This document shows positions 13,101 to 24,545 of a DNA stretch of 64,000 nucleotides, piece by piece. The stretch is from contig JAEHOE010000095.1 of assembly GCA_016858145.1 (NCBI GenBank), positions 186,001-250,000 of the forward strand, given 5' to 3'. Position 1 is the stretch's first letter. Every line of letters starts with the position of its first letter. The DNA is from Edaphochlamys debaryana (taxonomy: Eukaryota; Chlorophyta; Chlorophyceae; Chlamydomonadales). Made by a program: the position numbers and the translations under genes. The notes beneath the pieces are model-generated. The model was not told the origin of the DNA. It made no database searches and saw only the letters and a list, made by a program, of their open reading frames with translations.

Positions 13101-15376
13101 CGGCCCTGCGCCCCAGGAAGGCCGGCCGTGGCAGCCTGGGCCCTGCGTGGAGGGCTGTGCGTGCTGTGCGCCAGGCGCAGGGCTTGGGCGTCAGCGCTCC
13201 TCCAGGGCTCCTCGAGGCTTGGCCCGACCAACGCACCCCGCGCTCTCCCTCCCCCCTCCCCCTTCCTCCAGGACGCCCTGATTGAGGCGCTGATGGCGGC
13301 GGGGCGGCCGGCGCAGGCGGCGGAGGCGGCCGCGGAGGCGCTGGCGGCGCGTCGCAAGCTGTTCGGGGAGGGGGCCCTGGTGGTGGCCAACTCGGAGGTC
13401 AAGCTGGCCACGGTGGGGGCGGGGGGGAAAGGGGGTGGAGGAGCGGGAAACCGGTGTATATTGACACCTTTCGGGCGGTATCAAGGGGCCTGGAAAGTGG
13501 CATGGCGGGCACCAGTCGGCGGCCAAGCTGGCCAGGGGTGGGACATGGGCGGGCTCGGGCAGGGACTGGAAAGTAGGGTAGCCTGCTGGAACCACGGCTG
13601 TGCGCTCCACACCCGACCAGCCTCCTGCCCTCCTCCCCTCCTCACTTGCCCCCCTCCCCCTCCCCTTTGCCTCCCGCAGCTGGAGCTGACGGCCGCGCAG
13701 GTGTCCCCCGCCTCGGGCTCCCCCGGGGGCGCTGACGCCTCGGGCGGCCCCGGGCCCGCGCTGCGCGCGCTGCAACACGCGGAGGCGGCCACCCGCGTGG
13801 CGACTGCGGTGGCGGAGGAGGGCAGCAAGGGGAGCATGTTCTCGGGCCCGCCCCCTGACAAGTGAGCTGCGCGGGCGTTGGGCGGCGCTTCATGCCTTTC
13901 ATGCAAGGACGCGGAGAGGCCGCCGTGGCTCTGGTTGAACGAGGGCGATTTGCCCAGCCCCACCTTTCAGTTTCTTGACAAACCCCTGCCCCCTCCTACC
14001 CTCCCCAGGGTCATCAAGCGCCTGCGTGCCGCCCACACCCTGGGTGCCGCCGCCAAGCTCGTGGCCACGCTGGCCGGCGTTGGGGACCCCTCCGTGCCCT
14101 CCGCCCCCGCCCCATCCTCCTCCTCGCCCTCCTCCTCCTCCGGCCCCTCCTCCTCGTCACCCTCTACCTCCGCCTCCGCACCAGCCAAACCCTCCGCCGC
14201 CGCCGCCTCCGGCTCCTCTTGGTGGCCCTTTGGCGGCGGCAGCAAGGCCGCTCCGGGCTCCGCCGCCATCGGGAGTCCATCTGGGTCGGCGGCGGCGGCG
14301 GCGGTTGGCGGCGCCGACGGCGGCGCCCCGGCGGCGCCGCTGCACCCGCGGCCGCCGGCGCAGCCCGTTGCTGAGCTGGCACTGGCCGACCGGCGGCTGG
14401 AGGCGGCGGTGGCGGCGCTCGAGGCAGCCACGGGCGCCGGAAGGGAGCTACTGCAGGTGCGGCTGGGGCCTTGGGGGTTGAGGTTGGGCTACTGCTGGGG
14501 TTGCTCTGAGGAACTGCTGTGGGTGTGGCGCGTGAGGATGCCTCTGTGCCTCTGGCCCGCCCCGCACACTCACCATGTCTCGCGGCCTCTGCGTGTGGGC
14601 CTGCTGGCTCCCACCTCCCAGCACGCCTCCCCGCCCGCACCTGCCCCCTTCACCCCGCCGCTCTATCTCTTCCTTCACTCTCCAATGCTCCGAAATCCAC
14701 CCACTCACCCCCCCCCCCAGGCGGTGGCCTCGGGGCGGCGGCAGCTGCCGCAGGGCGTGACGTCGGATGAGGTGGCGGGTCTGCTGGTGGAGGCCCAGCT
14801 GCAGGTGGGGGGGGGGGCTGGGGTGGAGCCAGGGCTATACCGCAGGCGGTCAGGCTTGAAGGGGGAAGCCACGGACGAGATGGGTGGCTGGGTGGGAGCC
14901 TTCGGCCCTGGGGCTAGCGGTGTGTGAGGAGGCTGGGAGGGGAGCCCACCGCGCCGCTTCATGGTCGGTGCTGCTATCTTCCTTTCTTTCTCTTGCAATT
15001 TTGCTTGACTTGAGTAACCCGTTCCACGCCTCGTCCCTGCAGATGCTGGACGTCTTGGAGCGGCTCGGGCTGGTGCTGCAGGTGAGCAGGGCTGCCGATT
15101 CCTTGTTAGTAATCCTCGTATCGAGCACGCAGCTAGCGCACATTGCGTTTACACGCGTTGGCTTGCGTGCTTGCTCCGGCACGCACCCCCCTCCTCATCT
15201 GTCGTACCGCCCTGCGTGTCCGCCTCTTGGTGCCTCAGGCTCGCGTGGCGGCTGGGCAAGTGGGCGGCGGCAGCGGCCAGGGCGGCGGCGGCGGCGGCAA
15301 GGGGGATGACGTGGTGGCTCGGCACCGGCGGGTGGTGGAGCAGCAGGAGCGCGTGGCGGAGGCGCTGCTGGGATGA
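10153..15376 (+). CDS. TPR-repeat protein, organelle-targeted candidate
   Basis: Thirteen exons (10153-10360, 10720-10793, 11289-11416, 11608-11764, 12227-12310, 12411-12627, 12837-12997, 13272-13412, 13680-13861, 14009-14456, 14721-14804, 15043-15081, 15239-15376) sum to a 686-aa frame. The first 60 residues are Arg/Ala-rich (MYRARSACRLIGAVQQR), like an algal mitochondrial transit peptide; targeting is inference. Residues about 105-390 are tetratricopeptide repeats of the kinesin-light-chain type: YYNAGKYQQAEAKFREAV, STRNNLAEFLRNTGRFEEAE, VSALHNLALSYEAKGDLP. Residues 450-600 are a Ser/Ala/Pro-rich linker and the tail is Gly-rich. TPRs act as protein-docking scaffolds; no partner is evident. 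Start chosen as the first ATG of the exon that joins in phase. Introns 2 and 4 contain duplicated splice-junction sequence. Confidence 0.8.
10835..11115 (+). repeat. Diverged intronic tandem repeat (~165 bp, 2 copies)
   Basis: Within intron 2 of the TPR gene two diverged copies share CCCTTCCGTC, a GGCCACAGC core and CCCCTGCCATGACTCATCCC. The first is about 10857-10960 and the second about 11020-11125. Confidence 0.6.
11171..11330 (+). repeat. Duplicated exon-3 start inside intron 2 (TPR gene)
   Basis: About 32 bp starting CCCTGCCCGAGGACGACC occur at 11171-11202 in the intron and again at 11299-11330 in exon 3, 128 bp apart. The upstream copy looks like a partial duplication of the exon border. 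Confidence 0.75.
11741..11935 (+). repeat. 80-bp tandem repeat carrying the exon-4 splice donor
   Basis: The end of exon 4 plus the start of intron 4 is repeated with an exact 80-bp period. GGAGGTGCGT, which contains the 5' splice site, occurs at 11761, 11841 and 11921. Copies 1 and 2 are nearly identical; copy 3 diverges soon after the donor. Eighty is not a multiple of three, so only the first donor keeps frame. Confidence 0.9.
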
Positions 15377-15664
15377 AGGCGCCGGGGGTGGAGGAGTTGA
15401 TGTGGGGAGTGGGCGGCTGCATCACCGATGCGGCGAGCCGGGCGAATCCTGGGGGGGCTGGGCGGGGGACGTCGGGCGCGTGGGCGGGGCCTCAGATGAT
15501 GAAGACTTGCAGAGGCCACAAGCGAGCTGTAACACCATCAATATCCGCACCGCGCCTAGTTGCTCGCGCACTAGACGTCTAGAGTGCTCAAGCTCAAGGC
15601 GCCATGCAGGTCCTCTCCACCTAGACCTAGACCAGCTTGCTTTGGTTGTTCGGCATATGCTATC
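15377..15664 (+). other. TPR-gene 3' flank and short spacer
   Basis: This 288-bp spacer holds the TPR gene's TGTAA signal and presumably the short promoter and 5' leader of the next gene. No other feature is seen. Confidence 0.5.
15528..15532 (+). terminator. TGTAA polyadenylation signal (TPR gene)
   Basis: TGTAA, the usual chlorophyte poly(A) signal, lies about 150 nt after the TPR gene's stop and before the next gene. Confidence 0.6.
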
Positions 15665-18600
15665 ATGGACCAAATTGACGAGCGCCTCCGGGCTGTGCGT
15701 GTACTGGCCTTGGTTTCGGCAAACATCGCCTCTGCGGACCTCAAGACGCTCAACGCCCTGACCAATATGCTGGAGTTACTAGTGCTGCAGCTACAGCTCG
15801 TTGAAGCACACGCAACGGCAGCGCTGCTGTCCGACGCCCCGGCGGCGACCGGCATCGCGCGATGCTTGGCGTTTGGGGCTCGCTGGTTGGCCAGCCCCGA
15901 GAGCACTGGGGAGAGCACTCATCCACGCAAGGCGCCGGTTCGGATTGGCGGCGGTCAACCTGGCCTCACAGTGTGTGCTGCGGGTACCCCGCCAGCCGCT
16001 AGCGGAGGGCCCGCTGGCCTTCCTGCGCGCCATCCTGCGCATGCAGACCCTCCAGAGCCTGGCCCGTGCCGTTGCAGCTTTCACAGACAGCGTGCAGACG
16101 GGTGGCGGGACTGGCGAAGCGGCGGGGGCAGCGCCCGGGGCCCGGGGGCCCGCGCCGGACCTTGGAGACATGTGCTCGGCGGTGACCTCCATCGGCAAAC
16201 TGGTCCTGGGCCTGACCCACATCGGCCTCTTCACGGTGGAAAGCGCACAGGCGCCCGCGGCGCCGTCTGCTAGCAAGGAGCAGCGGCGTCTAGCGGTGGC
16301 CCAGCGGGTGTTTGTGGGCGAGGTTGTGGGCGCCGTGGCGGACAGCGGAATCCTCAAGCACCTGGCTCGACTAGTGCTCGTGTCAGTGGCCACCCGGGCC
16401 CGGGCCCAGGCTCGGGCCCAGGCCCAGGACCAGGAGCAGCTCCGGGCCCAGGACCAGGCCCTCGACGACAACCAGTGTGCAGGCTTGCTGTATGCATGCA
16501 CTGCCGCGCTCAACGGTGTCGTTGGAATGGCGGTCGAGCTGCCCGACACCCCCGCCTGTGGCGGCGGCGCCGCGGCCGCAAAGCTTCGCGTTGCCATGTC
16601 TGGCCCCTGCGCGCTGCACCTGACGCTGACGGCCGGGCTCGCAGCGTTGTGCCTCGCGGATGGGGGGCCCTCGCACGGGCTGCCGGGGGAGCTGCTCCAA
16701 GCTATGCCAGTACTGGCGGAGAACTCTGCCACCAGTGCCGCGGCGAGGGATGCACGGAGACTGCACGGCAGGTGGGTGCTTAAGGGCTTGCGTTTGCTGA
16801 ATGTATGTTTGGGGCCTGTTCCCGGCATGTATCGGGTGCCCGTTGGTATCCTCAGCAGCTCCTCTGTCTCCTGCTGTCCCTATGGTGACGCACCGGTTGT
16901 TCTTGTGCGGTTATGAGGATTGGACTGCGCCTGTGTCGAGAGCCCTCTCGGTGCCCGTCTTCTTCCCGCGTGCAGGCAGGATGTTGCGGGCCAGGTGGTG
17001 CAGCAATTCATCAACTGCCTCATCGGCCTCAGCCAGCCGCATCCCCGGCCTCCGGCTTCGCCGGCCCCCGCCCCGACCGCGTCCCTCCTCCTGCGCCTAT
17101 GCCGCTGGGCGCTTGCGTCTGCCCACGCCTGGGCGGGCGAGGCGCACGCGCCAGAGCCCGCGCAAGAGGGCGGCGACAACAGCGGACTGATGCCTTCGCC
17201 CCTCCAGCCGCTCGTTTCACGCCAGGGCCTGGCCGGTTCCTTCTACACATCGTTCTGTGGGCTCAATGCCCTCCTGGATTCGGAGCAGGCCCTAGCCGCT
17301 GCGCAGGGCTGGGCCGGCCGCGCGTGCGCGGAGCGTTGGGTGGTGCTGGTGGCGGCGTGTCGGTGCATCGAGCGCCTCATCAGCGCCGACACGGACGTGG
17401 GCCCCTGGCAAGCCTATGGGACCCACTGACAGCATCGGCAGCAGCGGAGGTGGACTCTGGTGGTGAGTGGGACGGGGTGCCAGGGCCCGGCAGTCTGCCT
17501 CACAGGTCTGGCCCTTCTCAGACGCTCTCTGGCGCTGCTTGGCAACGATTTCCTTCACCCGCTCCTCCCCACCCTGCCCGCCCCCCAGGCATGCTCCCAG
17601 CCCAGCCGCCGGCCCCCCTCCCGGCGGCGCTGGCGGCCGGGCTGCTGCCCTGCCTGGAGCGCCTGCTGCGCCGCGCGGGGCAGGCGCCGCACGGGCGCGA
17701 TGCAGACCTCGCGGTACAGCTGCTCCAGCCCCACCGCCGCTGCGACGGCCTGCTGGCCCGCCTCCTGGCCTACGGAGACCCCACCCAGGCCGCCGCCCTA
17801 GTCACCACGCTCGCCAAGCTGCTGCGGTGCAGCGAGGGGCCTGGCAGCGAGGGACGGGTGTCGACGGCGGCGTGTTCGGCCATCGCGCTCCCGTACGCCC
17901 GGTGCCCCGCCTACCTCGGCCCCCAGCCCTCGCTCGGGCACCCCCAGCTGCAGCGGCTGCTCCTCTCCTCGGCCGCCCAGTGGCTGCCGCCGCTGTCGGC
18001 ACGGGTGCAGGCGCTGCCTGCGTTCGCGGGCGGCGGGCCGCGGGCGAGCCTCACGCCGCAAGACGTGCGCGAGCGGATGGTCGCGCTGCGGATGTACGGC
18101 GGTCCCATGGTTATGTGGATTCAGGTCCTGCTCGGGGACCGGCCGGCGGCCACCCCCGAGGATGCCGCTTCCGCTCCCAGCGATGGCGGCAGCGGCGGGG
18201 CCAGCGGCGGCGGGGCCAGCGGCAGCGGCGACGGTCCTGGCGGCGACTGCGGCCAAACCGGTGACACCGACGACGGCGGCGGCTGGCGGCGGTTCCTGCA
18301 GGAGGAGGTGGTCGTGGTGCCCCTGCTGGGGTCCCTGCTTCGCGCCGCGGAGGTGTGGGATCCCGCACTGGACACGGCGGAGGAGGCGGCGGGCAACAAG
18401 GCGGTTACGTCCAGCCTCATCCGCGCCTGCGCTCTGGTGGCCCTCACAGCTCCGGAGGAGGTGGCGCGGGCGACTGCCCGGGGCGCAGCCGCGGAGGCCG
18501 CAGCGGGCTCCGGCGGCCGAGCGACCGCCAGGCCAGAGGGAGGTCACGAGGGCGGAGGCGGCATCCTCTCGGGCGCCGTGGGGAACGCGACGGCCTCCTC

Positions 18601-19048
18601 CTGGCGTCCGGAGGCGGTGGAGGCGCTTGGGACAAAGCTTGGCCAGGCCGGGTGGCCCCATGCAGAGGCACTGGCGGTGCGGCTAGCAGCCGTGCTCAGC
18701 CGGTGGGCGCAGGGCGGCGGCCCCGGCTGTGAGCGGGAGCTGGCGGAGCTAGGGGCGGCTGCGGACGAGGAGGGAGACCCTGGACTCGTGGAGGAGGTCG
18801 GGTGGGTGCGGCGCTGGCGGCCCCTGCCGCCCCTGGAGTCGGTCCGGTGCCAGCTGCCGGCTTGCGCCAACCCCGCCTGCATCTGCCTGGACGGCGACAG
18901 CGAGGCGGGGCGGGAGCTGCGGCGCTACCCCGGCTGTGGTGGAGGGGCGTACTGCAGCAAGGCATGCGCGCGGGAGCACGGCGGCAGCACGGCAGCGGGG
19001 GCGGTCGCGGCGGGGGCGGTCGGGGAGGGAGGAGCCAGAACGAAATGA
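15665..19048 (+). CDS. Volvocine-type protein with degenerate MYND finger (two apparent frameshifts)
   Basis: Three exons: 15665-16771, 16976-17462 and 17589-19048 (TGA). The protein is largely Ala/Leu-rich helical sequence with no enzymatic motif. It ends in a Cys cluster (CANPACICLDGDSEAG, then GCGGGAYCSKAC and a His) that matches the MYND-finger tail of a large volvocine protein family. The terminal WRxGHK-type segment and last Cys ligand are missing, so zinc binding is doubtful. Two frame changes are needed: near 15895-15910 (GARWLASPE to ALGRALIHARRRFG) and near 17400 (TDVGPW to LWDPLTASAAAEVD). They are opposite in sign, so the ends share a frame. This is either a decayed copy or contains sequence errors. 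Start at 15665 is the first ATG of a continuous helical N-terminus. Confidence 0.6.
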
Positions 19049-20308
19049 CTAGAACTGATCAGGCGTACGCAAGCTGCTCTGCTGTGACCACTGTCAATAT
19101 CTCACGTGGAGTTAAAGTCGTAGAATGCACGTGGCCTTGTGCTAGCGGTGCGAGGCTGCATGGCATACGGTAGTACCCACTATGCTGAAGTTAAAAACGC
19201 GCCAGACTGCGGCCAGGGGTGGGCTGGGTGGTCGTGCTCGTGTGTGTACACAGATAGGCCAGGGCCTCTGCGGCAGGGTCCTGCAGCGAAACAACCAGTG
19301 GAGGGAATTCGAGGGCACTGCGGCCAGGGGTGGTTGCAGTGGAGGGAGGGGGCAGACGGGGAGGGGGGAGCCAACTGACACTGGTACATACAAGCTGCGC
19401 TGACTACTGCATATTCCGCACGTTTAGTGCAAGCCTAGCTGACGAATAATGCATGTGACCTGGTGCCGGTGCGCTTGCTGCATGGCATACGGAAGTAGCC
19501 ATTCTGTTGAACTGGAATTGCGGCCTGGAGTGAGGCTCGGTCGATGGTGGCGCCGGTGTGTGTACTCAGGTAGTGCTAGGCCCTCCGCGGCATTTTGCGC
19601 CGGGGTCTTACAGCGCAATGACCAGTACATCGGTTGCGGCTGCAGTGGCTGGCTGATTTTGGCGGCTGGGCGCGGCTGGGCTTGTAGACAACGGATGAGG
19701 CCATGCTTATAGTTGCTTGCGGGACTCAAGCGATGCCTTGTGGACGCTGTTGGGTTTCAAGGGGGGTGGCGATGAAGCCCTTCAGTGATGCCTTGGTGAG
19801 GCTGTTGGGTTAAGAAACAGGCGGCAGAGAACCCCACACGTCTAGTCCCGATGGGTCCGCAATGCCCTCCTTAGTCGTCAGGCAGTCCTGGGGCGTGATC
19901 CGGCCCATCCGACCAGCCGCAGGCACAGCAGCACACAGGGTCCGTGGCGGGGTCCCGGATTCCCGGCAAGCCCTGCTCGGTCGGGGGGCGGCGGGGCGCT
20001 GGGTTTCGGCACGCGCGTGGCGCCATCGCTCGTGTCGCGACACCGAAGCCCCGGTTCCACCCGCGGACTCCAGAATTGTGCTGCTACTCAGCGTGCCCAT
20101 TGATCACGAGCATTTGCACTCCAACATCACCACCTGGCCCTCAAGCTTGCACACGCGGCCCCGCGACCGATTCTCGAGCAGCCTTCGCCTTTCCTCTCTT
20201 TCCTCTCTTCTACCACTTTGAAAGCTTCTTGACATTAGTCTTTATAGTTAACGGGCCGAGCGGGGCCTCGCCGTTGCCGTTGCGGCCCTAGCTCGAAGAA
20301 GACCAAGG
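19049..20308. other. Intergenic region with diverged duplication
   Basis: This 1.26-kb spacer between the MYND-type gene and DRC10 contains two diverged repeat copies (listed separately) and a short doublet, GATGCCTTG..GCTGTTGGGTT, near 19731 and 19789. No gene is supported. Confidence 0.5.
19136..19690. repeat. Diverged direct repeat, ~190 bp, two copies
   Basis: Copy 1 (about 19140-19330) and copy 2 (about 19463-19660) share GCTGCATGGCATACGG, a GTGTGTGTAC block, a GGCC..CTCCGCGGC-like block and CAGCG.AA.GACCAGT in the same order. Terminal structure and coding capacity are not evident, so the repeat type is unknown. Confidence 0.65.
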
Positions 20309-23300
20309 ATGGTCGGGATAGGGGACACCGGCGGCAAGATTCCGCCAGAAATCATGCGATTAGCTACGGAGAAGTGCGCCCAGCTAGCGCCGTTGGAAGG
20401 CGCCCATGTAAGTTTGGCATGCCCCCGCCCACGCAGCCTGGCAGCACAAGTGAACATTTGCGAGGCCTTGCAGTCTACGGCTTACGCTCGTTGATGATGA
20501 GGGGACTGCGAAACTGCACCCGCAGATATACGCCATCCTCAAGCAGACGCTGGAAAAGCTCGCGCTCGTGGGCGTGATTACCGTGGACCCAAAGGTGCAG
20601 GCTCATGAGCTGACGCAAAGCGTGGGCGAGGAAATCTCGCGGATGATTGCGGAGCAGAAGAAGCTCGAAAGCCGCTTCGAGGAGCTGGTGGCGCTGCAGC
20701 ACGTGCTCCGGCACCAGCCCAACAAGACCAAGCTCACGGAGAACCAGGCAAGGGGGCCACACGAGTGTCTCAAACTCAGTGATCAAGGGGCGCAAGCTCC
20801 TGCTCCCCGGGGGAGCATGCAGCGGGGGGGAGAAGGGGAGTGTTGTGTATGCACACCCTGTTAACCCGCGCGCCCCCGTTCCAACGCGCAGAACGAGCTC
20901 CAAAAGGTCGCAGAGGCGCTGCGGCAGAGCACGAAACAGCTCTGCCGCAACCTCAAAGACAACCCCAACGTGGCGGAGAACATGCTCAAGGTACGGTGGA
21001 GGGCCGAAGGCCCCGTGCGAAGGGGCTGGGGGTATGGATTCAGCAGGGCTGGACAGAAAGGGCCTGCTGGTGGGATGGTTGGCAGCTGCTGGGCAGAGCC
21101 CTGCAGGAGTGAGTCCCCCGGCCCCTGCCAGAGAACTCACTACGGGGGGCCAGGCAGCTACTCGAGGGGGCCACCCTGAGGCAGGCCGCTACCGGGGCCC
21201 CTCGCGGATGGGATCCCTCGCGTCGAAGCCGCCCATGGCACCCGGGGAGCCCCGGACCGGACCGGGCCTGGACTGGGCCCAAGGCACCAGAGGGAGGGCG
21301 GGGGCTGGGCCGCTGGGGCTGGGGCTAGGGCTGGACTTGGACAGTCCTCGGTCGATCATCCAGAGTGCAGAGGCGGCAGCAGCGGGGGCGGCCTGACAGG
21401 CGCTCCGCAAGGCAAGCTCTCGGCGAGCGCTCTCCGGCGTGCCTTCGCCTCGAGTCCGAGACAGAGCACTGGGAAGGCCTCTGAGCGATCGGCGCCCAGC
21501 CGCCTCGCACACCCCGGCTATGCCCGGAGGCGCTTGCGCTGAAACCTTCGCCAGCTGCCGAAGCGGCATTCGGACTCTCGGCGCGCTGGGGCCTGAGCCC
21601 CTACAAGCTGGCGAAGCGGCACCCGGCGGCTGGCCGGGGCGCGGCGCCAGGGTGCTTCTGCGGAGGGGGACCCGAGCAGGGGCAGGTGCAGGAGCAGCCG
21701 AGGGGGATTGCAGCCCTGCTGGGCCCTCCAGGATGGCTGGGATGGCGCCACGGAGGCCCTTGTGCTGGGTGCCCCTGTGGCGGCTCCCATTGGAGGTGCC
21801 TTGGCCTGCAGGGGACCCCGAGGGACTGAAGGGAGGGGCCGGGGGACGCGGGACGCTCGCCTCGCTGAGTCCTCTCCTGCAAGCGGGGAAAGAGCTGGGG
21901 AGAGGACTGGGGGCAGCCTCGCAGCAGGTGGAGTTGTGTGAGGCCCGGGCGGGTGTGAAGCCAGGGGCTGTCTCATGTTGCAATGGCAGAGCCGGCTGCG
22001 CCTGGACCGGACCTTGACAGCGTGGATGGACGCAGTCGGGAACTGGGCCGGAGGGCGAGGCCGCGGCCCAGGAGGTCGGCCATGCCTCTGCCACACAAAC
22101 GCCCAGGCATTTCCGGATTATCCGCTCCTCCTCCTCCTCCTCCTCCTCCTCCCCTGCCCTCCCCTGCTTGCCGCCCTCCTACCCTCCACCCCCCCCTCCC
22201 CCACCTGTCCCCCTCACCCCCCCCCTCCTCCCCCCAACCCCCAGGTGGCCAGCGAGCGCCAGGCGCTGCAGCTGCTCCTGTCCCAGTGCCTCAACGAGAT
22301 CGAGGTGTTCGGCAAGGTGCAGCCGCTGCTGGAGAGCGTCATGGCGCAGGAGGCCAGCGAGCAGGTGGGGACTGGTGGCGGTGGGGCGGCGGTGGGGCGG
22401 CGGTGGGGCGGTGGTGGGGCGGTGGTGGGGTGGTGGTGGGGCGGTGGTGGGGCGGTGGTGGGATAGGTGTGGTGATGCGCTGGCGGGCTGGTGGTGGGGT
22501 GGTGAGGAGGGGGCTGGCGGGGCTGGTCGAGTGGAGTGGGGTGGGGTTGAGAGGGATCGGCTTGAGGGGGTCTTTTGAAGCGTGGTGCTGCCTTCGTGGG
22601 CTCCGCGCGCTTCCTTCCCGCGCTACGCTCTTCCCCCAATTCCCCTTCAGGCCCCCTGACGTGATGCACACCCTCGCACGCTTCAGCTGCAGCCCCTCAC
22701 CCCCCTCTCCCCGCCTCTCCCCTCCTCACCCTCCTCACCCCCCGCAGGCCATGAAGGAGACCATTGAGCGCGAGAAGAACACCACCGCGGCGGTGCGGCA
22801 GCTGCGGAACGACCTGCGCGAGGAGAAGCTGGACCACGAGGAGAAGGTGTGTGGGGGAGAGGGGGCGGTTCGGGCTTAGAAGGCGCGTGCGGGTTTAGTG
22901 GGTGGTGTGGCAGGGCCGAGCTGCACCACGAGGAGAAGGTGGGGGGGGGCAAGAGCAGTTTGGGAGGGGTGGGGGAGGCGTGGTGGAGGGAGCGTGTGTG
23001 TTTCGTGGGTGGCGGGGTGAGGAGAAGGTGGGGGGGGAGGAGATGGGCGGGAGCGGACTAATGGGCAGGATGGGCTCCGGGGATCTGGGCCGCGATTAGG
23101 GGGATCGGGGAGGTGCAGCATGGAGTGGGGCCCCGAACGCTGGTGTCGTTTGTCTCCTGGGGGCCGCTCGCTTCGCTCCGCTCATACCTCGCTCCATCTG
23201 CCCTGGTCCCCCCCCCCCCGCTGCAGGTCAAGGAGAAGAAGAAGGGCCTGGTGGTGCTCAAGGAGCAGCTCAAGGGGCTCAAGATGGACACAGCGGTGTC

Positions 23301-24545
23301 TACGCGCTACCTGCAGAAGGGCCTGGGCGCGGGCAACGAGCACGAGCGGCGGCTGCAGCGCACGCAGGCACGACCGGGGGGTGGAGGGAGGAGGGGGGAG
23401 GCAGGAGACAGAGTTGGGGGTGCATGGCGGGGGAAGCAGGGGTGGAGGCAGGCAGGAGGAGGAGTCGGGGAGGAGTTTGCGGGCGCGTGGCGCCCGTGTG
23501 GGGCAGGTTTCTGGGAGCGGGAGGCACCTGCTGGCCTGGATGGGGCTGACCGTACGTACGCCGCCCCGCTGCCATACGCAGCTCGAAGACCTGCTCAAGG
23601 AGCTGGGCCTCGTACAGCAGCAGATCGACATCGAGAAGGCCGTACACGCAACGCAGGTGCGGCGGTTACGGTTTCGGTTTCACCCGGTTCTACCTTGTCC
23701 TCCGCCTGGGCGCACCCGGGACCGCTCCCCATCCGTGCTCCATCCTCTCCCGCTCCGTCCACCCCCCCACCCCCACCCCGTCCCGCCCCTCTCTTCCACC
23801 TCGTCGTGCATCCCATACACCCCAATCCCTCCTCCCCACTCCCTCCTCCCCCTCCCCCCCCACCCCACCCCACCCCACCCCAGGCCGAGTTCCTGCGTCA
23901 GGTGGCCCAGCAGATGCAGGAGGACAGTGTCAACTGGCAGTCCAAGCACGACGAGGACCTGGCGGCACGGGAGAAGGAGCTCGAGGTGGGGCCTCCGGGG
24001 GGGGAAGGGGTGTTGCTTGCGAGGGGCAAGGGGTGGGGGGTGAGGGTTACGGCCGGCCGCCTTGTCCTTGTGCTGGCCAGGTCCGGTGTCCAGTCAAACG
24101 AGCTTTTGCGGACCAGTGCTGATTCGGTAGGCGTTCAATTACCAACACCTCCTCCTCCCTTCTCCCGCTCCCCCCATCCACCCCCCCAGCTCCTCAAGCA
24201 GCAGCACGCGCGCGACTTGCCTGCACCTGCCTGTAACACCACTGCCCCCCTTTCCCCCTCCCTTCCGCCCCCCAGCTCCTCAAGCAGCAGCACGCGCGCG
24301 ACCTGCTTGCGCTCAAGACCGCGGAGGACAAGTTCAACACGGAGGCGGCGCTGAAGAAGGAGCGCGAGCTCAAGGTGGCTGAGGAGCGGGAGCGGGCCGA
24401 GTTCGAGGACATGCGGGAGCTGCGGCGCGTGCAGGCGGCGGTCATCATCCAGGCCTGGGTGCGCGGGCACAGGGTGCGGCGGGCGCTCAAGGCGGGCGGG
24501 GGCAAGAAGGGCGGCGGCAAGAAGGGCGGCAAGAAGAAGAAGTAG
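20309..24545 (+). CDS. DRC10: Nexin-dynein regulatory complex IQ-motif subunit (DRC10/IQCD-like)
   Basis: Nine exons, all phase 0 (20309-20407, 20526-20747, 20892-20990, 22245-22364, 22748-22846, 23227-23367, 23582-23656, 23884-23985, 24276-24545), encode 408 aa. The protein is predominantly coiled coil. The central NWQSKHDEDLAAREKELE region and the C-terminal IQ motif AAVIIQAWVRGHRVRRALK (about residues 370-388), followed by a Lys/Gly tail, match IQ-domain N-DRC subunits. The N-terminal ILKQTLEKLALVGVI segment fits DRC10/IQCD better than its relative DRC9/IQCG. The N-DRC links outer doublets in motile axonemes and regulates dynein; IQ motifs bind calmodulin-like light chains. Intron 2 has a GC donor at 20748, and intron 6 appears to use a weaker one at 23368. 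Exon 9 has a decoy duplicate of its 5' end upstream. Confidence 0.8.
20991..22244 (+). other. Long DRC10 intron 3
   Basis: This 1254-bp intron is far longer than its neighbours. It is GC-rich, carries two short similar segments near 21548 and 21608 (CTGSCGAAGCGGCA), and ends in a long pyrimidine tract before CCCCCAG. No gene is seen within it. Confidence 0.6.
22365..22470 (+). repeat. GGTGGGGCG minisatellite (DRC10 intron 4)
   Basis: Degenerate tandem repeats of GGTGGGGCGGTGGT-type sequence begin directly after the exon-4 donor. The array is G-rich on the sense strand. Confidence 0.75.
22828..22942 (+). repeat. Exon-5 end and donor duplicated in intron 5 (DRC10)
   Basis: CTGGACCACGAGGAGAAGGTG at the exon-5/intron-5 border is echoed about 91 bp downstream as CTGCACCACGAGGAGAAGGTG. 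The second copy includes a usable-looking GT donor. Confidence 0.75.
24180..24310 (+). repeat. Exon-9 start and acceptor duplicated (DRC10)
   Basis: CCCCCAG followed by a 29-bp match starting CTCCTCAAGCAGCAGCACG occurs twice, starting at 24190 and 24276, 86 bp apart. Only the second continues into the conserved coiled coil; 86 is not a multiple of three. Confidence 0.85.
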
